From the NCBI GenBank assembly GCA_965243605.1, contig CBDEVQ010000115.1, forward strand, positions 1-28,659: a stretch of 28,659 nucleotides of DNA. Direction: 5' to 3'. The stretch's first letter is position 1. Every line of letters starts with the position of its first letter. The position numbers and the translations under genes are program-made. The DNA is from JBMYYR01 sp965243605. Lineage in GTDB: Bacteria; Bacteroidota; Bacteroidia; Flavobacteriales; CAJXXR01. Of the stretch, positions 16,921-25,577 are shown piece after piece. The notes beneath the pieces are model-generated. The model was not told the origin of the DNA. It worked only from the letters and a program-made list of their open reading frames with translations, and searched no databases.

Positions 16921-19900
16921 TTAGAATATCTTCAAACTAAAGTCTTCAGTATAAAATAATATACTTTTTTCTACATCAAAGGTAGAAAAGGCTAACTGCC
17001 TTGCATATTCTTCTATTTGAGCGTGATGTCCTTTATCAGGTTTTCCTGTTTTATAATCTACGATCACAAGCTTACCATTTTTTAATTTCACAACTCGGTC
17101 TGGTCTCAGGACTTCTCCATTAATTCCTAACCAATCTCTTTCATTCCAAATACCTAATAAGTCATTAGAAAAATATTGTTTTAACTCTGGATGAGCAACA
17201 ATAGCAAATACTACTTCTCTCCATTTTCGCATATCCTCTTTAGGAATCCATCGTTTAGAAAAATATATATTAAGTGCTTTCTCTACATCTAAGTCTGTTC
17301 TAATTAAAGCTAAAATATTATGGATATGATTTCCTTGTTGCTGAGCACTAATTTGCTCTTCAAATACCCAATTGTAATCTTCATGTTGAGCGATCTTTAT
17401 TTTTTCATTCCATTGATGACTTTTTTGATCTTTGTTGAGTACTATTTTTTTTAATGCTTCACTTTTAGAATTCTGATAACGTTTAATCTCTGTTTTATTC
17501 TTTTTAACTCCATAGGAAATTAAAGCTTCGGCATTCCATAATTCTATAGGCACAAAATAATCCATCACAAAATCAGTAAGAGTCGATTTATCAACTTGAT
17601 AGTCTTTCGGTTTTTTCGCTTCAGGAAATACATTTAATATATAAAGCTCCTGAGATGCCCTTGTACACGCTACATACACCAAATTAATAAAATCAAATAC
17701 CATATTCTGATCAAAGTCAGCCTTTATTTGTTTTATAAATCCAACCATAGAATCGGGAAGGTATGTAATGACTTCCTCTTTAAAATCTGTATTTATATAT
17801 GGAACTTTATCGAATATAGACTCTATATGATACCATTGAGAATCATGACGGCTATGGATTGTCCACTGCGTTAAAAACGGTAGAATCACGATTGGATATT
17901 CTAACCCTTTGGATTTATGAACCGTTAAAATTTTCACGGTTTCTTGAGATTCAGACAATACAACTTTCCATTTTTCTTTTCCTTTCACACAGCGTTTAAG
18001 AAAATCATGTACTTGAGTATTCCCTTTACTTATTTGCTGATGTGCAATTTCCAAAAATTGCAATGTATATATGTTTTTATTAAATCTTAAAGCATGGGTT
18101 ACTTGTTCTAGGTATTCAAAATAGTTGCTTTCTATTTGTTTTGGGAATTGAATATTATGTGCTTTAAAAACTTGATCTAAACCTTTTTTTGCCCACTGAT
18201 TATAGAAAAGACTAAAATCATCGTGTTTATTGAATACTTCTCGATATACGAATGCTAATATTTTAGAATGTAAGATGGTATTTTTAGGGTCTATATAGTA
18301 TTCTAGTAATTGATGTAGAAATTGTACTTGCTTATCTGAAAACACTAATAAACTGTCATCGTTTACAAATGGTATGTTTTGCTCTAAAAGATAACTTGCA
18401 ATTAAATTAATTTCTTTGGCACCTCTACAAAGAACACAAATATCACCATAGTTAAACCCTCTTAATAAAGCATCTTCTGTGGTTAATTTAATTTGATTAA
18501 AATTCACTTCTTCTACAAGGTCTGCTGCAACTGCAGTAGATCTTACTTCTACATAAGCTCCGTCATCTATTTCTATATCTTGAGCAGCTTCTGTATATAT
18601 ATTTTTATATGTGTCTTTCGTAATTTCTTTCAAAATTAAATCCGAAAACAAGGTGTTGTTAAATTGTACGATGTCTTTTCCACTTCTCCAATTCGATTTC
18701 AGTGCAGGCGCATCAATAACTTCATAAAACCCTCGATCTCTATCCGATTTTAAATTCAATAATAAATTAACATCTCCTCCTCTAAATCTATATATAGATT
18801 GTTTAGCATCCCCTATTAAATGAACCTGAAATCCCTTAGACAATATGTTTTCTATAAACGGATAAAGGTTACTCCATTGTGTGTCTGAAGTATCTTGAAA
18901 TTCATCAATAAAAATATATTCATAACGCTCTCCCATTTTCATCATTAACATTGGGATTTCTTCCTTTTGAATATATTCTTCAAGTATTCCATTTAATGCA
19001 CCTATCGGCAACAAATGATTTCTTTCGAGATAGGCTTGAAGTTTGTTATTTAATAGATATTCAAATTGAACACCTTTTACTTGATTTTCTATTTTTTTAT
19101 AAAGAATACTATGAAAATAAACTTGATAAATGGCCTCTCTATTATTTTCTACAAATTGCTCTAATTCCAATTGAGCTTGTTCAAAGTGGGCTTCTTTCAA
19201 TTTTGCTTTCGCAAAAAAAGCACATGAATCCATCTTCTTAACCAAAGATTCCAGTTTTACTTTTTCCAGTTTTTTAAAAACAACTTGTAAATCTGAATAA
19301 GCAAAGACTTTATAAATAGGACATGACTTACGAGAAAAATCGGTTAAGGCCAAATTGTACTTTTCAACAATTTCTCTATAGGACTTATGGATAAGCTCCA
19401 AAATATTAAGGATTGATGCTTTCTTCGTATTTAATTCATCTTGAAAACTTAAAATCTCTTGGAAACTTTCAACTTCTAAAACCCCTTTCATATGTTTCAC
19501 ATAATCCTCTTGAACAATAGAATTTGCAATCTTTAATATTTCAAATTCTAAGTTCCAGGTTTTATCATTATGAATTTGGGTTTTTAAATATTCGTAAAGA
19601 AAGTGTTCAACTTTTTTATCTCGCTCTACATCATCTACTACTTCAGCTATACTTTCTTTAAACCATTCTTCGTAATCCATAATTAATTCAAACGAATCGG
19701 TTAATCCAATTTCATACTGAATAGATCGGATAATCTTAAGCATAAATTTATCTATAGTAGATACTGAAAACTGGCTGAAATTATGCAAGATATGTTGCAA
19801 GACTTTAAAGGCTCTTTTTTTTAGAAATGGTTTAGAAACCTTAAATACTTTAGAATAGTAGTCAAGTAAAAAATCATTTTTAGGATTTGTGGTTACAAAA

Positions 19901-20103
19901 TCTTCCAATTGATCTACAATTCTATCTTTCATTTCTTTTGCAGCCTTATTTGTAAAAGTGATTGCTAGAATTTTTATATAGATATCTATTGGTTGTTCTG
20001 GGTTTAAACATATCTCTAAGTAATTTTTTACCAGTGTAAATGTTTTACCAGATCCTGCCGAAGCATCATGCAGAACTAATTTTGATATTTTAACCTCTTC
20101 CAT
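16921..20103 (-). CDS. addA: AddA-like UvrD-family helicase-nuclease (AddAB recombination complex)
   Basis: 1060 aa. All superfamily 1 helicase motifs are visible. They are Walker A DASAGSGKT (13-21), Ia TNKAAKEM (51-58), Walker B FIDEFQD (398-404), III IGDAKQSIYRFRGGD (430-444), NWRS (471-474), V TVHKSKGLEYP (727-737) and VI VYVACTRA (809-816). The C-terminus has a RecB-type nuclease with GNHIHNIL (924-931), PDR (Asp1002) and IVDYKTG (Asp1016, Lys1018), then QIEEYARQL. Helicase plus nuclease in one chain, next to an AddB-like gene, fits AddA rather than UvrD or RecB of RecBCD. Role: ATP-driven unwinding and trimming of DNA ends before RecA loading. ATG at 20103 is used; residues 9-13 already lead into Walker A, so an internal start would destroy it. 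The length is near the Bacteroidota norm and no lesion is seen. Confidence 0.9.
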   Translation of the reverse strand: MEEVKISKLVLHDASAGSGKTFTLVKNYLEICLNPEQPIDIYIKILAITFTNKAAKEMKDRIVDQLEDFVTTNPKNDFLLDYYSKVFKVSKPFLKKRAFKVLQHILHNFSQFSVSTIDKFMLKIIRSIQYEIGLTDSFELIMDYEEWFKESIAEVVDDVERDKKVEHFLYEYLKTQIHNDKTWNLEFEILKIANSIVQEDYVKHMKGVLEVESFQEILSFQDELNTKKASILNILELIHKSYREIVEKYNLALTDFSRKSCPIYKVFAYSDLQVVFKKLEKVKLESLVKKMDSCAFFAKAKLKEAHFEQAQLELEQFVENNREAIYQVYFHSILYKKIENQVKGVQFEYLLNNKLQAYLERNHLLPIGALNGILEEYIQKEEIPMLMMKMGERYEYIFIDEFQDTSDTQWSNLYPFIENILSKGFQVHLIGDAKQSIYRFRGGDVNLLLNLKSDRDRGFYEVIDAPALKSNWRSGKDIVQFNNTLFSDLILKEITKDTYKNIYTEAAQDIEIDDGAYVEVRSTAVAADLVEEVNFNQIKLTTEDALLRGFNYGDICVLCRGAKEINLIASYLLEQNIPFVNDDSLLVFSDKQVQFLHQLLEYYIDPKNTILHSKILAFVYREVFNKHDDFSLFYNQWAKKGLDQVFKAHNIQFPKQIESNYFEYLEQVTHALRFNKNIYTLQFLEIAHQQISKGNTQVHDFLKRCVKGKEKWKVVLSESQETVKILTVHKSKGLEYPIVILPFLTQWTIHSRHDSQWYHIESIFDKVPYINTDFKEEVITYLPDSMVGFIKQIKADFDQNMVFDFINLVYVACTRASQELYILNVFPEAKKPKDYQVDKSTLTDFVMDYFVPIELWNAEALISYGVKKNKTEIKRYQNSKSEALKKIVLNKDQKSHQWNEKIKIAQHEDYNWVFEEQISAQQQGNHIHNILALIRTDLDVEKALNIYFSKRWIPKEDMRKWREVVFAIVAHPELKQYFSNDLLGIWNERDWLGINGEVLRPDRVVKLKNGKLVIVDYKTGKPDKGHHAQIEEYARQLAFSTFDVEKSILFYTEDFSLKIF

Positions 20104-20225
20104 AAATTAGATTTAATCATTAAAAATACATAAAGCTTAGGATAAACCACGTCATTACTTGATTTCTTATTTCAAGGTTTCTATAACCCTCTGATAATTA
20201 TAAAAAAAAAGGAATCAAACACCAC

Positions 20226-20253
20226 TTAAAACCATTAGCACTATTGGTTTTAA
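20226..20253. repeat. Near-perfect 28-nt palindrome upstream of addA
   Basis: The arm 20226-20238 (TTAAAACCATTAG) pairs with 20241-20253 (CTATTGGTTTTAA) at 12 of 13 positions, with a 2-nt centre. No T-tract follows directly on either strand, so it is not a standard terminator. On the minus strand the nearest T-run is about 15 nt further on. It lies between the putative addA promoter and the addA start, so it could be an operator for a dimeric regulator or an mRNA leader hairpin. Confidence 0.6.
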
Positions 20254-20279
20254 TCGTATCTGTAACAAATCGTAAATCC

Positions 20280-20287
20280 CAAATGTA
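20280..20287 (-). promoter_or_regulatory. Candidate -7 promoter element for the addA-addB operon
   Basis: The minus strand reads TACATTTG, an exact match to the Bacteroidota TAnnTTTG element. No TTG was found at the expected -33 distance. Use of it would give a leader of about 170 nt that includes the palindrome at 20226-20253. Confidence 0.4.
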
Positions 20288-20385
20288 AGTTTTATTCAAA
20301 CTAACATTCTGATAGTATATTCAAATAATAAATACTACCTTCACGATCAAGTGTAATATAAGCAGGTAGTTTATTTTTATTTGTT

Positions 20386-20393
20386 TAAATTTG
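20386..20393 (+). promoter_or_regulatory. Candidate -7 promoter element for the hydrolase-engB operon
   Basis: TAAATTTG exactly fits TAnnTTTG and lies 23 bp before the ATG at 20417, implying a short leader. A TTG at the -33 position is not visible. Confidence 0.55.
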
Positions 20394-20416
20394 TCAACTT
20401 ATACAAGACATAAAGC

Positions 20417-21181
20417 ATGGATTTATCATTAAAAAAAGAAGGAGACTTCGAATTTATGGAAGTTGGAGAAGGTGAAACAATCATTCTACTTCATGGATTA
20501 ATGGGCGCTCTTAGTAATTTTACACAAACAACAGAACATCTTGTAACAAGTGGTTATAAAGTTGTTTTACCTGTTTTACCAATTTACGATTTACCGCTTT
20601 TAAAAACCAATGCAAAAAACATAGCTAAATTTTTAGAATCTTTCATCAATTTTAAAGGATATAAAAATGTTACTTTAGTAGGTAACTCTTTAGGAGGACA
20701 TGTTGGATTGATATATTCTAACAATCACCCTGATATAGTTAAACGACTAGTTTTAACTGGAAGTTCTGGATTATATGAAAATGCAATGGGAGGATCTTTT
20801 CCGCGAAGAGAAGATTACAATTATATTAAGAAGAAAACGGAGGATGTTTTCTATGATAAAGATATCGTTACTAAAGAATTAGTTGATGATGTATATTCTA
20901 CATTAAATTCTAGAGTAAAAGTTCTAAAGATATTGGCTATTGCAAAATCTGCAATTAGACACAATATGGCTAAAGACTTACCAAACATTGAAGTCCCAAC
21001 ATATTTAGTTTGGGGTAAAAATGATACGGTTACACCACCAGAAGTTGCTGAAGAATTTAATCAATTAATGCCTAACTCAGAACTTGATTGGATAGATCAA
21101 TGTGGACATGCTGCAATGATGGAGCAACCTACAAAATTTAACAACCTATTGGTATCTTGGTTATCTAAAACAACCTTATAA
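20417..21181 (+). CDS. Alpha/beta-fold hydrolase
   Basis: 254 aa. The alpha/beta hydrolase fold is shown by the oxyanion-hole motif LLHGLMG (24-30), the nucleophile elbow VGNSLGGH (88-95, Ser91), YLVWGKNDTVTPP (196-208, acid Asp203) and CGHAAMMEQP (229-238, His231). The triad is complete, so it is likely an active esterase, lipase-like or C-C hydrolase; the substrate cannot be told. No signal peptide, so cytoplasmic. Eight bases separate its stop from engB, so the two are co-transcribed. The gene starts 23 bp after a consensus -7 element. Confidence 0.9.
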   Translation: MDLSLKKEGDFEFMEVGEGETIILLHGLMGALSNFTQTTEHLVTSGYKVVLPVLPIYDLPLLKTNAKNIAKFLESFINFKGYKNVTLVGNSLGGHVGLIYSNNHPDIVKRLVLTGSSGLYENAMGGSFPRREDYNYIKKKTEDVFYDKDIVTKELVDDVYSTLNSRVKVLKILAIAKSAIRHNMAKDLPNIEVPTYLVWGKNDTVTPPEVAEEFNQLMPNSELDWIDQCGHAAMMEQPTKFNNLLVSWLSKTTL

Positions 21182-21189
21182 TATTTTCT

Positions 21190-21822
21190 ATGCCTCCTAT
21201 TTATCGTGCAAAATTTGAAAAAAGTAGTGCAGATATTACCCAATGCCCTGCTCCAAGTATTCCTGAATTTGTTTTCATAGGACGATCTAATGTTGGTAAA
21301 TCTTCTTTAATTAATATGCTTTGCAATATTAAAGGATTAGCCAAAACATCTGGAACACCTGGGAAAACGCAATTAATAAATCATTTTTTAATTGACGAAA
21401 ATTGGTATTTAGTTGATTTACCTGGATATGGATATGCCCGTACATCAAAAGTAAACAGAGCTGGTTTTAAAAAGATGATTTATGATTATCTTGAACAAAG
21501 AGAAAACTTGATCAACGTATTTGTTTTAATTGACTGTAGACACGATCCTCAAAAAATTGATTTAGAATTTATGGAGTGGTTAGCAACCAAAAATATTCCA
21601 TTTAGTATTGTATTCACAAAGTTAGATAAAATGACGAGTACAAAACTTAACAAATCGTTAATGAAATACTCTCGTGTTTTATTAGAAAAATGGGAAGTTT
21701 TGCCTCCTATATTCCGTAGCTCTTCTGAATCTAAAACGGGTAAAGAAGAAATTACAACGTACATTCAACAACTTACTAATGATCTAGGAGATCAAGTAAG
21801 AGAAAACTATCAGAAAAAATAG
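21190..21822 (+). CDS. engB: Ribosome biogenesis GTP-binding protein EngB (YihA/YsxC)
   Basis: 210 aa. TRAFAC-class GTPase motifs are all present: G1 GRSNVGKSSL (31-40), the switch-I threonine in TSGTPGKTQ (53-61), G3 DLPGYGYA (76-83), G4 TKLD (143-146) and G5 SSS near 177-179. GRSNVGKSSLIN together with VDLPGYGYA is diagnostic of EngB/YihA. It is an essential GTPase in most bacteria, needed for assembly of the large ribosomal subunit. It lies 8 bp behind the hydrolase gene and 40 bp ahead of mgtE, likely in one operon. Confidence 0.96.
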   Translation: MPPIYRAKFEKSSADITQCPAPSIPEFVFIGRSNVGKSSLINMLCNIKGLAKTSGTPGKTQLINHFLIDENWYLVDLPGYGYARTSKVNRAGFKKMIYDYLEQRENLINVFVLIDCRHDPQKIDLEFMEWLATKNIPFSIVFTKLDKMTSTKLNKSLMKYSRVLLEKWEVLPPIFRSSSESKTGKEEITTYIQQLTNDLGDQVRENYQKK

Positions 21823-21862
21823 TATTCTATAAAATAAATTGCATCACATAATTTAAAAAGGC

Positions 21863-23209
21863 ATGGCTGTTAAATTAGACAAATCTTATCTAAAGTCTCT
21901 TCAACAACAAATTAAGGGCGAAGATAAACAGCAGATTAAAAGCATGATGACTGACCTTCACTGGGCAGATGTTGCTGAAATTCTTGATGCTTTAAATTTT
22001 GATGATGCAAAATATATATTTCAACTTTTAGACGAAGAAACAGCCTCTGAAATTCTTACAGAATTAGAAGAGGAGATTAGAGAAAGACTTCTTTCTGAGT
22101 TAAGTTCTAAAGAGATTGCAGATCGTTATATAGACAATCTAGACTCTGATGATGCTGCCGATGTTATTGGTGAACTTTCTGAAGACAAAAAAGAGGAAGT
22201 TCTTTCCCATATAGAAGATATTGAACAAGCCTCAGATATTGTAGATTTATTATCATATGATGAAGATTCTGCCGGAGGTATAATGGCTAAAGAGCTTATT
22301 GCAGTTAATAAAAACTGGAGTATTGTTCAATGTATTCGAGAAATGCGTAAACAAGCAGCCGATGTAGAGCATGTTTACTCTATTTATGTAGTAGATAACA
22401 ATGACGTTTTATGTGGAGTCCTTTCTTTAAAAACACTTTTATTTACAAATGAAAGAGCTACTATAGAATCTGTATATAATGCTAAAGTTATTTCTATTAA
22501 AGCTTCTGCAGATCAAGAGGAAGTCGTTAACATCATGGAAAAATATGACTTGGTTGCTTTACCTGTAGTCGATGAATTATCACGACTTATTGGCCGTATT
22601 ACTATTGATGATGCTGTTGATGTATTAAGGGAAGAAGCTGATAAGGATTATCAGATGGCCTCTGGACTGTCTGAAGATGTTGAGTCTGATGATTCTGTTT
22701 TAGTATTAACTAGAGCAAGACTCCCTTGGCTTATAGTTGGTATGGTTGGTGGTATACTTGGTGCTATGGTCATGAAGTATTTTGAAATTGAAGAATACGC
22801 GCAACTCGCCTATTACGCGCCACTAATTGCCGCTATGGGTGGTAATGTTGGTGTTCAATCAGCAGCGATTATAGTACAAGGTTTAGCTGGAAATAATCTT
22901 GGGCATCAAACCATGTATCAACGCTTACGTAAAGAAACTTTTGTTGCGTTAATAAATGGAGCTGTGTGTGCAATATTGGTCTATTGTATATCATATTTCA
23001 TCTCTGGTAATTGGGTATTCTCACAAGTATTAGGATTATCCCTTACTATGGTGGTGTTATTTGCTGCTTTATTTGGAACTATTGTTCCGCTTACGTTAAA
23101 CAAATTTAAAATAGATCCTGCTTTAGCTACTGGACCGTTTATTACAACCGCTAATGACATCTTTGGACTTTGTATTTATTTCTCTATTGCAAAAGTTCTT
23201 TTAACATAA
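21863..23209 (+). CDS. mgtE: Magnesium transporter MgtE
   Basis: 448 aa, the standard MgtE length. Residues 1-130 are the helical MgtE N domain (acidic repeats LLDEETASEILTELEEEI, NLDSDDAADVIGEL). Residues 131-260 are two CBS domains (SAGGIMAKELIAV; LPVVDELSRLIGRITIDDAVDV). Residues 287-448 are five membrane helices with PLIAAMGGNVGVQSAA and the pore segment GPFITTANDIFG, in which Asp432 corresponds to the known Mg-coordinating aspartate. The cytosolic domains sense Mg and gate the channel. It follows engB after 40 bp, leaving no room for an M-box riboswitch. A dehydrogenase gene follows after 84 bp. Confidence 0.97.
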   Translation: MAVKLDKSYLKSLQQQIKGEDKQQIKSMMTDLHWADVAEILDALNFDDAKYIFQLLDEETASEILTELEEEIRERLLSELSSKEIADRYIDNLDSDDAADVIGELSEDKKEEVLSHIEDIEQASDIVDLLSYDEDSAGGIMAKELIAVNKNWSIVQCIREMRKQAADVEHVYSIYVVDNNDVLCGVLSLKTLLFTNERATIESVYNAKVISIKASADQEEVVNIMEKYDLVALPVVDELSRLIGRITIDDAVDVLREEADKDYQMASGLSEDVESDDSVLVLTRARLPWLIVGMVGGILGAMVMKYFEIEEYAQLAYYAPLIAAMGGNVGVQSAAIIVQGLAGNNLGHQTMYQRLRKETFVALINGAVCAILVYCISYFISGNWVFSQVLGLSLTMVVLFAALFGTIVPLTLNKFKIDPALATGPFITTANDIFGLCIYFSIAKVLLT

Positions 23210-23261
23210 TCGTTCTCATTTTTTTATACGTATTTAAAATCCTAAGTTTACATTAATAATA

Positions 23262-23280
23262 AGAATAGGCTTACTATTCT
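23262..23280 (+). promoter_or_regulatory. Leader hairpin just upstream of the dehydrogenase gene
   Basis: A 7-bp inverted repeat AGAATAG-gctta-CTATTCT lies 13 bp before the ATG at 23294. It is preceded by TAAGTTTA (23243-23250), which matches TAnnTTTG at all but the last base. It could be an operator or an early-leader structure; the stem is short and A/T-rich. Confidence 0.3.
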
Positions 23281-23293
23281 AATTAATAATGAT

Positions 23294-24268
23294 ATGGGTT
23301 TAAACACACAATTACATATTTTGTTCTTAGACGAGGTACATCCTTATTTAGAAGAAAAACTAACAGACTTAGGTTGCATTTGCCATCACGATTACACAAG
23401 CTCTACACAAGAAATAACAGAGAAAGCTAAGGCTTATCAAGGTATTATTATTAGAAGTCGGATTCCTATGAATGCCCAATTTTTAAATGCGAATCCTCAT
23501 CTTAAATTTATTGGACGTTCTGGTTCTGGAATGGAAAACATAAATTTAGATGTTGCTCAATCTCATAATATTACTTGTTTTAGTGCTCCCGAAGCAAATA
23601 AAAATGCAGTTGCTGAACATGCATTAGGTATGTTACTCTCTTTATTTAATCGTCTTAATCAAGGAGATTTAGATATTAGAAATGGAAACTGGCAAAGAGA
23701 ACTACATCGTGGACAAGAAATTCAGGGTAAAACCATTGGTCTTATTGGGTACGGAAATAATGGTTCAGCATTCGCTGAAAAATTAAGAAGCTTTGGTTGT
23801 ACCATTCTAGCTTATGATAAATACAAAACGGGATTTGGTAATGATTTTGTTACGGAAGTAAGTCTTGAAGAACTACAAAAAAGAGCAAATATATTAAGCC
23901 TTCATATTCCGCAAAACGAAGAAACAATATACATGGTTAATCAAGAGTTTATAAAGACGTTCTCTAACCCTTTTTTCTTAATTAACACATCAAGAGGAAA
24001 GCTAGTAGACACTCAAGCATTAGTCAATTCTCTAAAAGACCATCATATTTTAGGCGCTTGTTTAGATGTCTTAGAGTATGAGAAATCATCATTCTCTAAA
24101 TTATTCGATGCAAACAATTGCCCTCCTGCATTTGAATATTTATTAAATTCTGACAAGGTCATTCTAAGTCCACATGTGGCTGGATGGACCGTTGAATCTT
24201 ATTTAAGATTATCTGAAGTATTAGCTAAAAAAATCACACAAAATGTCTCTACTTTTAAAGAAAATTAA
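23294..24268 (+). CDS. D-2-hydroxyacid dehydrogenase (NAD-dependent, phosphoglycerate-dehydrogenase-like)
   Basis: 324 aa. N-terminal catalytic flank with IGRSGSGMENINLDVA (73-88), then the NAD-binding Rossmann motif TIGLIGYGNNGSAFAEKL (147-164; G-x-G-x-x-G at 152-157). The catalytic triad of the family follows: Arg234 in NTSRGKLVD, a Glu in DVLEYE (261 or 263) and His294 in LSPHVAGW. It lacks the C-terminal ACT or serine-binding domain of long SerA, so it is a short PGDH-like or general 2-hydroxyacid dehydrogenase; the substrate (3-phosphoglycerate or another hydroxyacid) is not determined. Its last 26 bases overlap the start of the ChaN-family gene. Confidence 0.9.
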   Translation: MGLNTQLHILFLDEVHPYLEEKLTDLGCICHHDYTSSTQEITEKAKAYQGIIIRSRIPMNAQFLNANPHLKFIGRSGSGMENINLDVAQSHNITCFSAPEANKNAVAEHALGMLLSLFNRLNQGDLDIRNGNWQRELHRGQEIQGKTIGLIGYGNNGSAFAEKLRSFGCTILAYDKYKTGFGNDFVTEVSLEELQKRANILSLHIPQNEETIYMVNQEFIKTFSNPFFLINTSRGKLVDTQALVNSLKDHHILGACLDVLEYEKSSFSKLFDANNCPPAFEYLLNSDKVILSPHVAGWTVESYLRLSEVLAKKITQNVSTFKEN

Positions 24269-25103
24269 ACTTGTAATACTAACGCTTATTGTTTGTATGA
24301 GCGCAGATGCTCAGTCTAAACTTGAAACCTATAAAATTTATAATAGTAAAGGAAAAGAGGTTTCATTAAAAAAAATGTACAAAGACATTGAGAAATCCTC
24401 TACTGTATTTTTAGGTGAGCTACATAATAACCCGATCTCTCATTGGTTTTATTATAATGTTATTAAACATACCTTCAACAACATTAATAAGAATGTACAA
24501 GTTGGAGCTGAAATGTTTGAAAAAGACAACCAGATATTAATAGATGAATATTTTTCAGACATCATTTCAACCAAAAAATTTGAAACAGAATGTAGAATAT
24601 GGCCTAATTATTCTACCGATTATAAACCCACATTAGAATTTTGTAAAGACCATAATATTCAATTTACGGCAACCAATATTCCAAGAAGATACGCTTCTGC
24701 CATATACAAGCAAGGAGAATCCGTTATTAACGACCTTAAAGATGAAGCAAAAGCATGGGTTGCTCCATATCCGATTCCATATGACTCTACCTTAAATGTT
24801 TATAATGACCTACAATCATTATCTGGTCATGGAGGTTCTAACCTAGCAAAAGCCCAAGCTTATAAAGATGCTACAATGGCTCATGCTATTATTAACACCA
24901 AGAAAAAAAAACATATCTATTTTCATCTTAATGGAAACAAACATAGCGAATCTCACCAAGCCATCCTATGGTATATGTCTACTTATGGAGACCATGGAAA
25001 GGCTTTAACCTTTCATACCGAAGTTAATAAAGACTTATCTTGGAATGAAAAATTCTCAACGAAGGCAGATTACATTCTTGTTGTACAGCAAGATATATTA
25101 TAA
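24243..25103 (+). CDS. ChaN-family (haem-binding uptake, Tiki-like) exported protein
   Basis: 286 aa. Residues 1-24 are a signal peptide (LLLKKIKLVILTLIVCMSADAQ, cleavage near AQ-S); no lipobox. The motif VFLGELHNNPISH (55-67) is the G-E-x-H-x5-H signature of the ChaN/EreA/Tiki superfamily, followed by VGAEMFEKDNQ, YKPTLEFCKDHNIQFTATNIPR and HLNGNKHSESH. ChaN proteins bind haem in some species and relatives are metal-dependent hydrolases; which applies here is unknown. The start at 24243 lies inside the 3' end of the preceding dehydrogenase in another frame and gives a proper signal peptide; it implies coupled translation. It ends at a strong terminator. Confidence 0.88.
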   Translation: MSLLLKKIKLVILTLIVCMSADAQSKLETYKIYNSKGKEVSLKKMYKDIEKSSTVFLGELHNNPISHWFYYNVIKHTFNNINKNVQVGAEMFEKDNQILIDEYFSDIISTKKFETECRIWPNYSTDYKPTLEFCKDHNIQFTATNIPRRYASAIYKQGESVINDLKDEAKAWVAPYPIPYDSTLNVYNDLQSLSGHGGSNLAKAQAYKDATMAHAIINTKKKKHIYFHLNGNKHSESHQAILWYMSTYGDHGKALTFHTEVNKDLSWNEKFSTKADYILVVQQDIL

Positions 25104-25147
25104 AAAAAAGAGGGATAAATTATTAATAATTTATCCCTCTTTTTTTT
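25102..25147. terminator. Bidirectional rho-independent terminator
   Basis: AGAGGGATAAAT (25109-25120) pairs perfectly with ATTTATCCCTCT (25129-25140). The stem is flanked by A7 on the left and T7 on the right, so it works on both strands. It lies between the convergent ChaN-family gene (stop 25103) and the small lipoprotein gene (stop at 25163). Confidence 0.95.
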
Positions 25148-25162
25148 ATGTTAGAAAATACC

Positions 25163-25537
25163 TTACAGATATACGTATACTTGCTTCTTTACCGTTTCAT
25201 CTTCAACAAGCTTAATATTTGTTTTACCTCTCTTTAATGGAACAGTTCCAGGAACTTCAATTTTAAAATGAATATTTGCTTTATGATCAAATGTAAAAGT
25301 TACCTTTCCATCAGGTCCTGTAAAACTAGACTGTTCAATATCGTCATGTAATACTTTTGTTGGAATAGGATTTAAAATTGTAGTTTCAACCATTGCATTA
25401 TTCACTACTTTTTTACTCACAAAATCAATCACTGTAATTTCAGCTTTATAAGTAGGAGCATCTTTACAAGAAAACACAGAAATAATCAATGTTAAACACA
25501 TTGTAAACGTAAGAAAGCGCATAAAAGACTTAGACAT
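25163..25537 (-). CDS. Small lipoprotein with transthyretin/carboxypeptidase-regulatory-like beta domain
   Basis: 124 aa from the ATG at 25537. This start gives a clean lipoprotein signal: MSKSFMRF, a hydrophobic core, then ISVFSC with the lipid-carrying Cys24 and KD after it. An in-frame ATG at 25582 would add 15 residues before the signal. It lies upstream of the expected transcription start from the -7 element at 25570-25577, so it is rejected. The mature part has VIDFVSKKVVNNAMVE and FTGPDGKVTFTFD followed by FKIEVPG, the pattern of a small carboxypeptidase-regulatory-like/Ig-type sandwich. The Asp after the lipid Cys+1 position does not decide the membrane. Function unknown; monocistronic. 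Confidence 0.75.
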   Translation of the reverse strand: MSKSFMRFLTFTMCLTLIISVFSCKDAPTYKAEITVIDFVSKKVVNNAMVETTILNPIPTKVLHDDIEQSSFTGPDGKVTFTFDHKANIHFKIEVPGTVPLKRGKTNIKLVEDETVKKQVYVYL

Positions 25538-25569
25538 AATTTGTAATAATTTATTTGTAACCTGAATAA

Positions 25570-25577
25570 CAAATATA
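25570..25577 (-). promoter_or_regulatory. Candidate -7 promoter element of the small lipoprotein gene
   Basis: The minus strand reads TATATTTG, an exact TAnnTTTG match, 33 bp before the ATG at 25537. It supports the shorter start of that gene. No TTG at -33 was found. Confidence 0.55.

Larger units (their letters stand above)
20104..20416. other. Intergenic region between divergent addA and hydrolase-engB operons
   Basis: 313 bp without a credible gene. It holds a near-perfect palindrome at 20226-20253, a candidate minus-strand -7 element at 20280-20287 for addA, a candidate plus-strand -7 element at 20386-20393 for the hydrolase operon, and a run of nine A near 20202-20210. No tRNA-like or riboswitch-like structure was recognised. 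Confidence 0.7.

Noticed and set aside
18951..19241. Plus-strand open frame inside addA
   Set aside because: It is a shadow of addA with no family signature. The same holds for the other short frames opposite or inside uvrA, engB, the GT4, the glycosidase and the GT-C gene.
14134..20103. AddA/AddB pair as an anti-phage defence island
   Set aside because: All motifs and the gene order fit housekeeping AddAB recombination; no mobile or defence genes surround them.
21823..21862. Mg-sensing M-box riboswitch ahead of mgtE
   Set aside because: Only 40 bp separate engB and mgtE, far too short for an M-box, and no conserved structure is visible.
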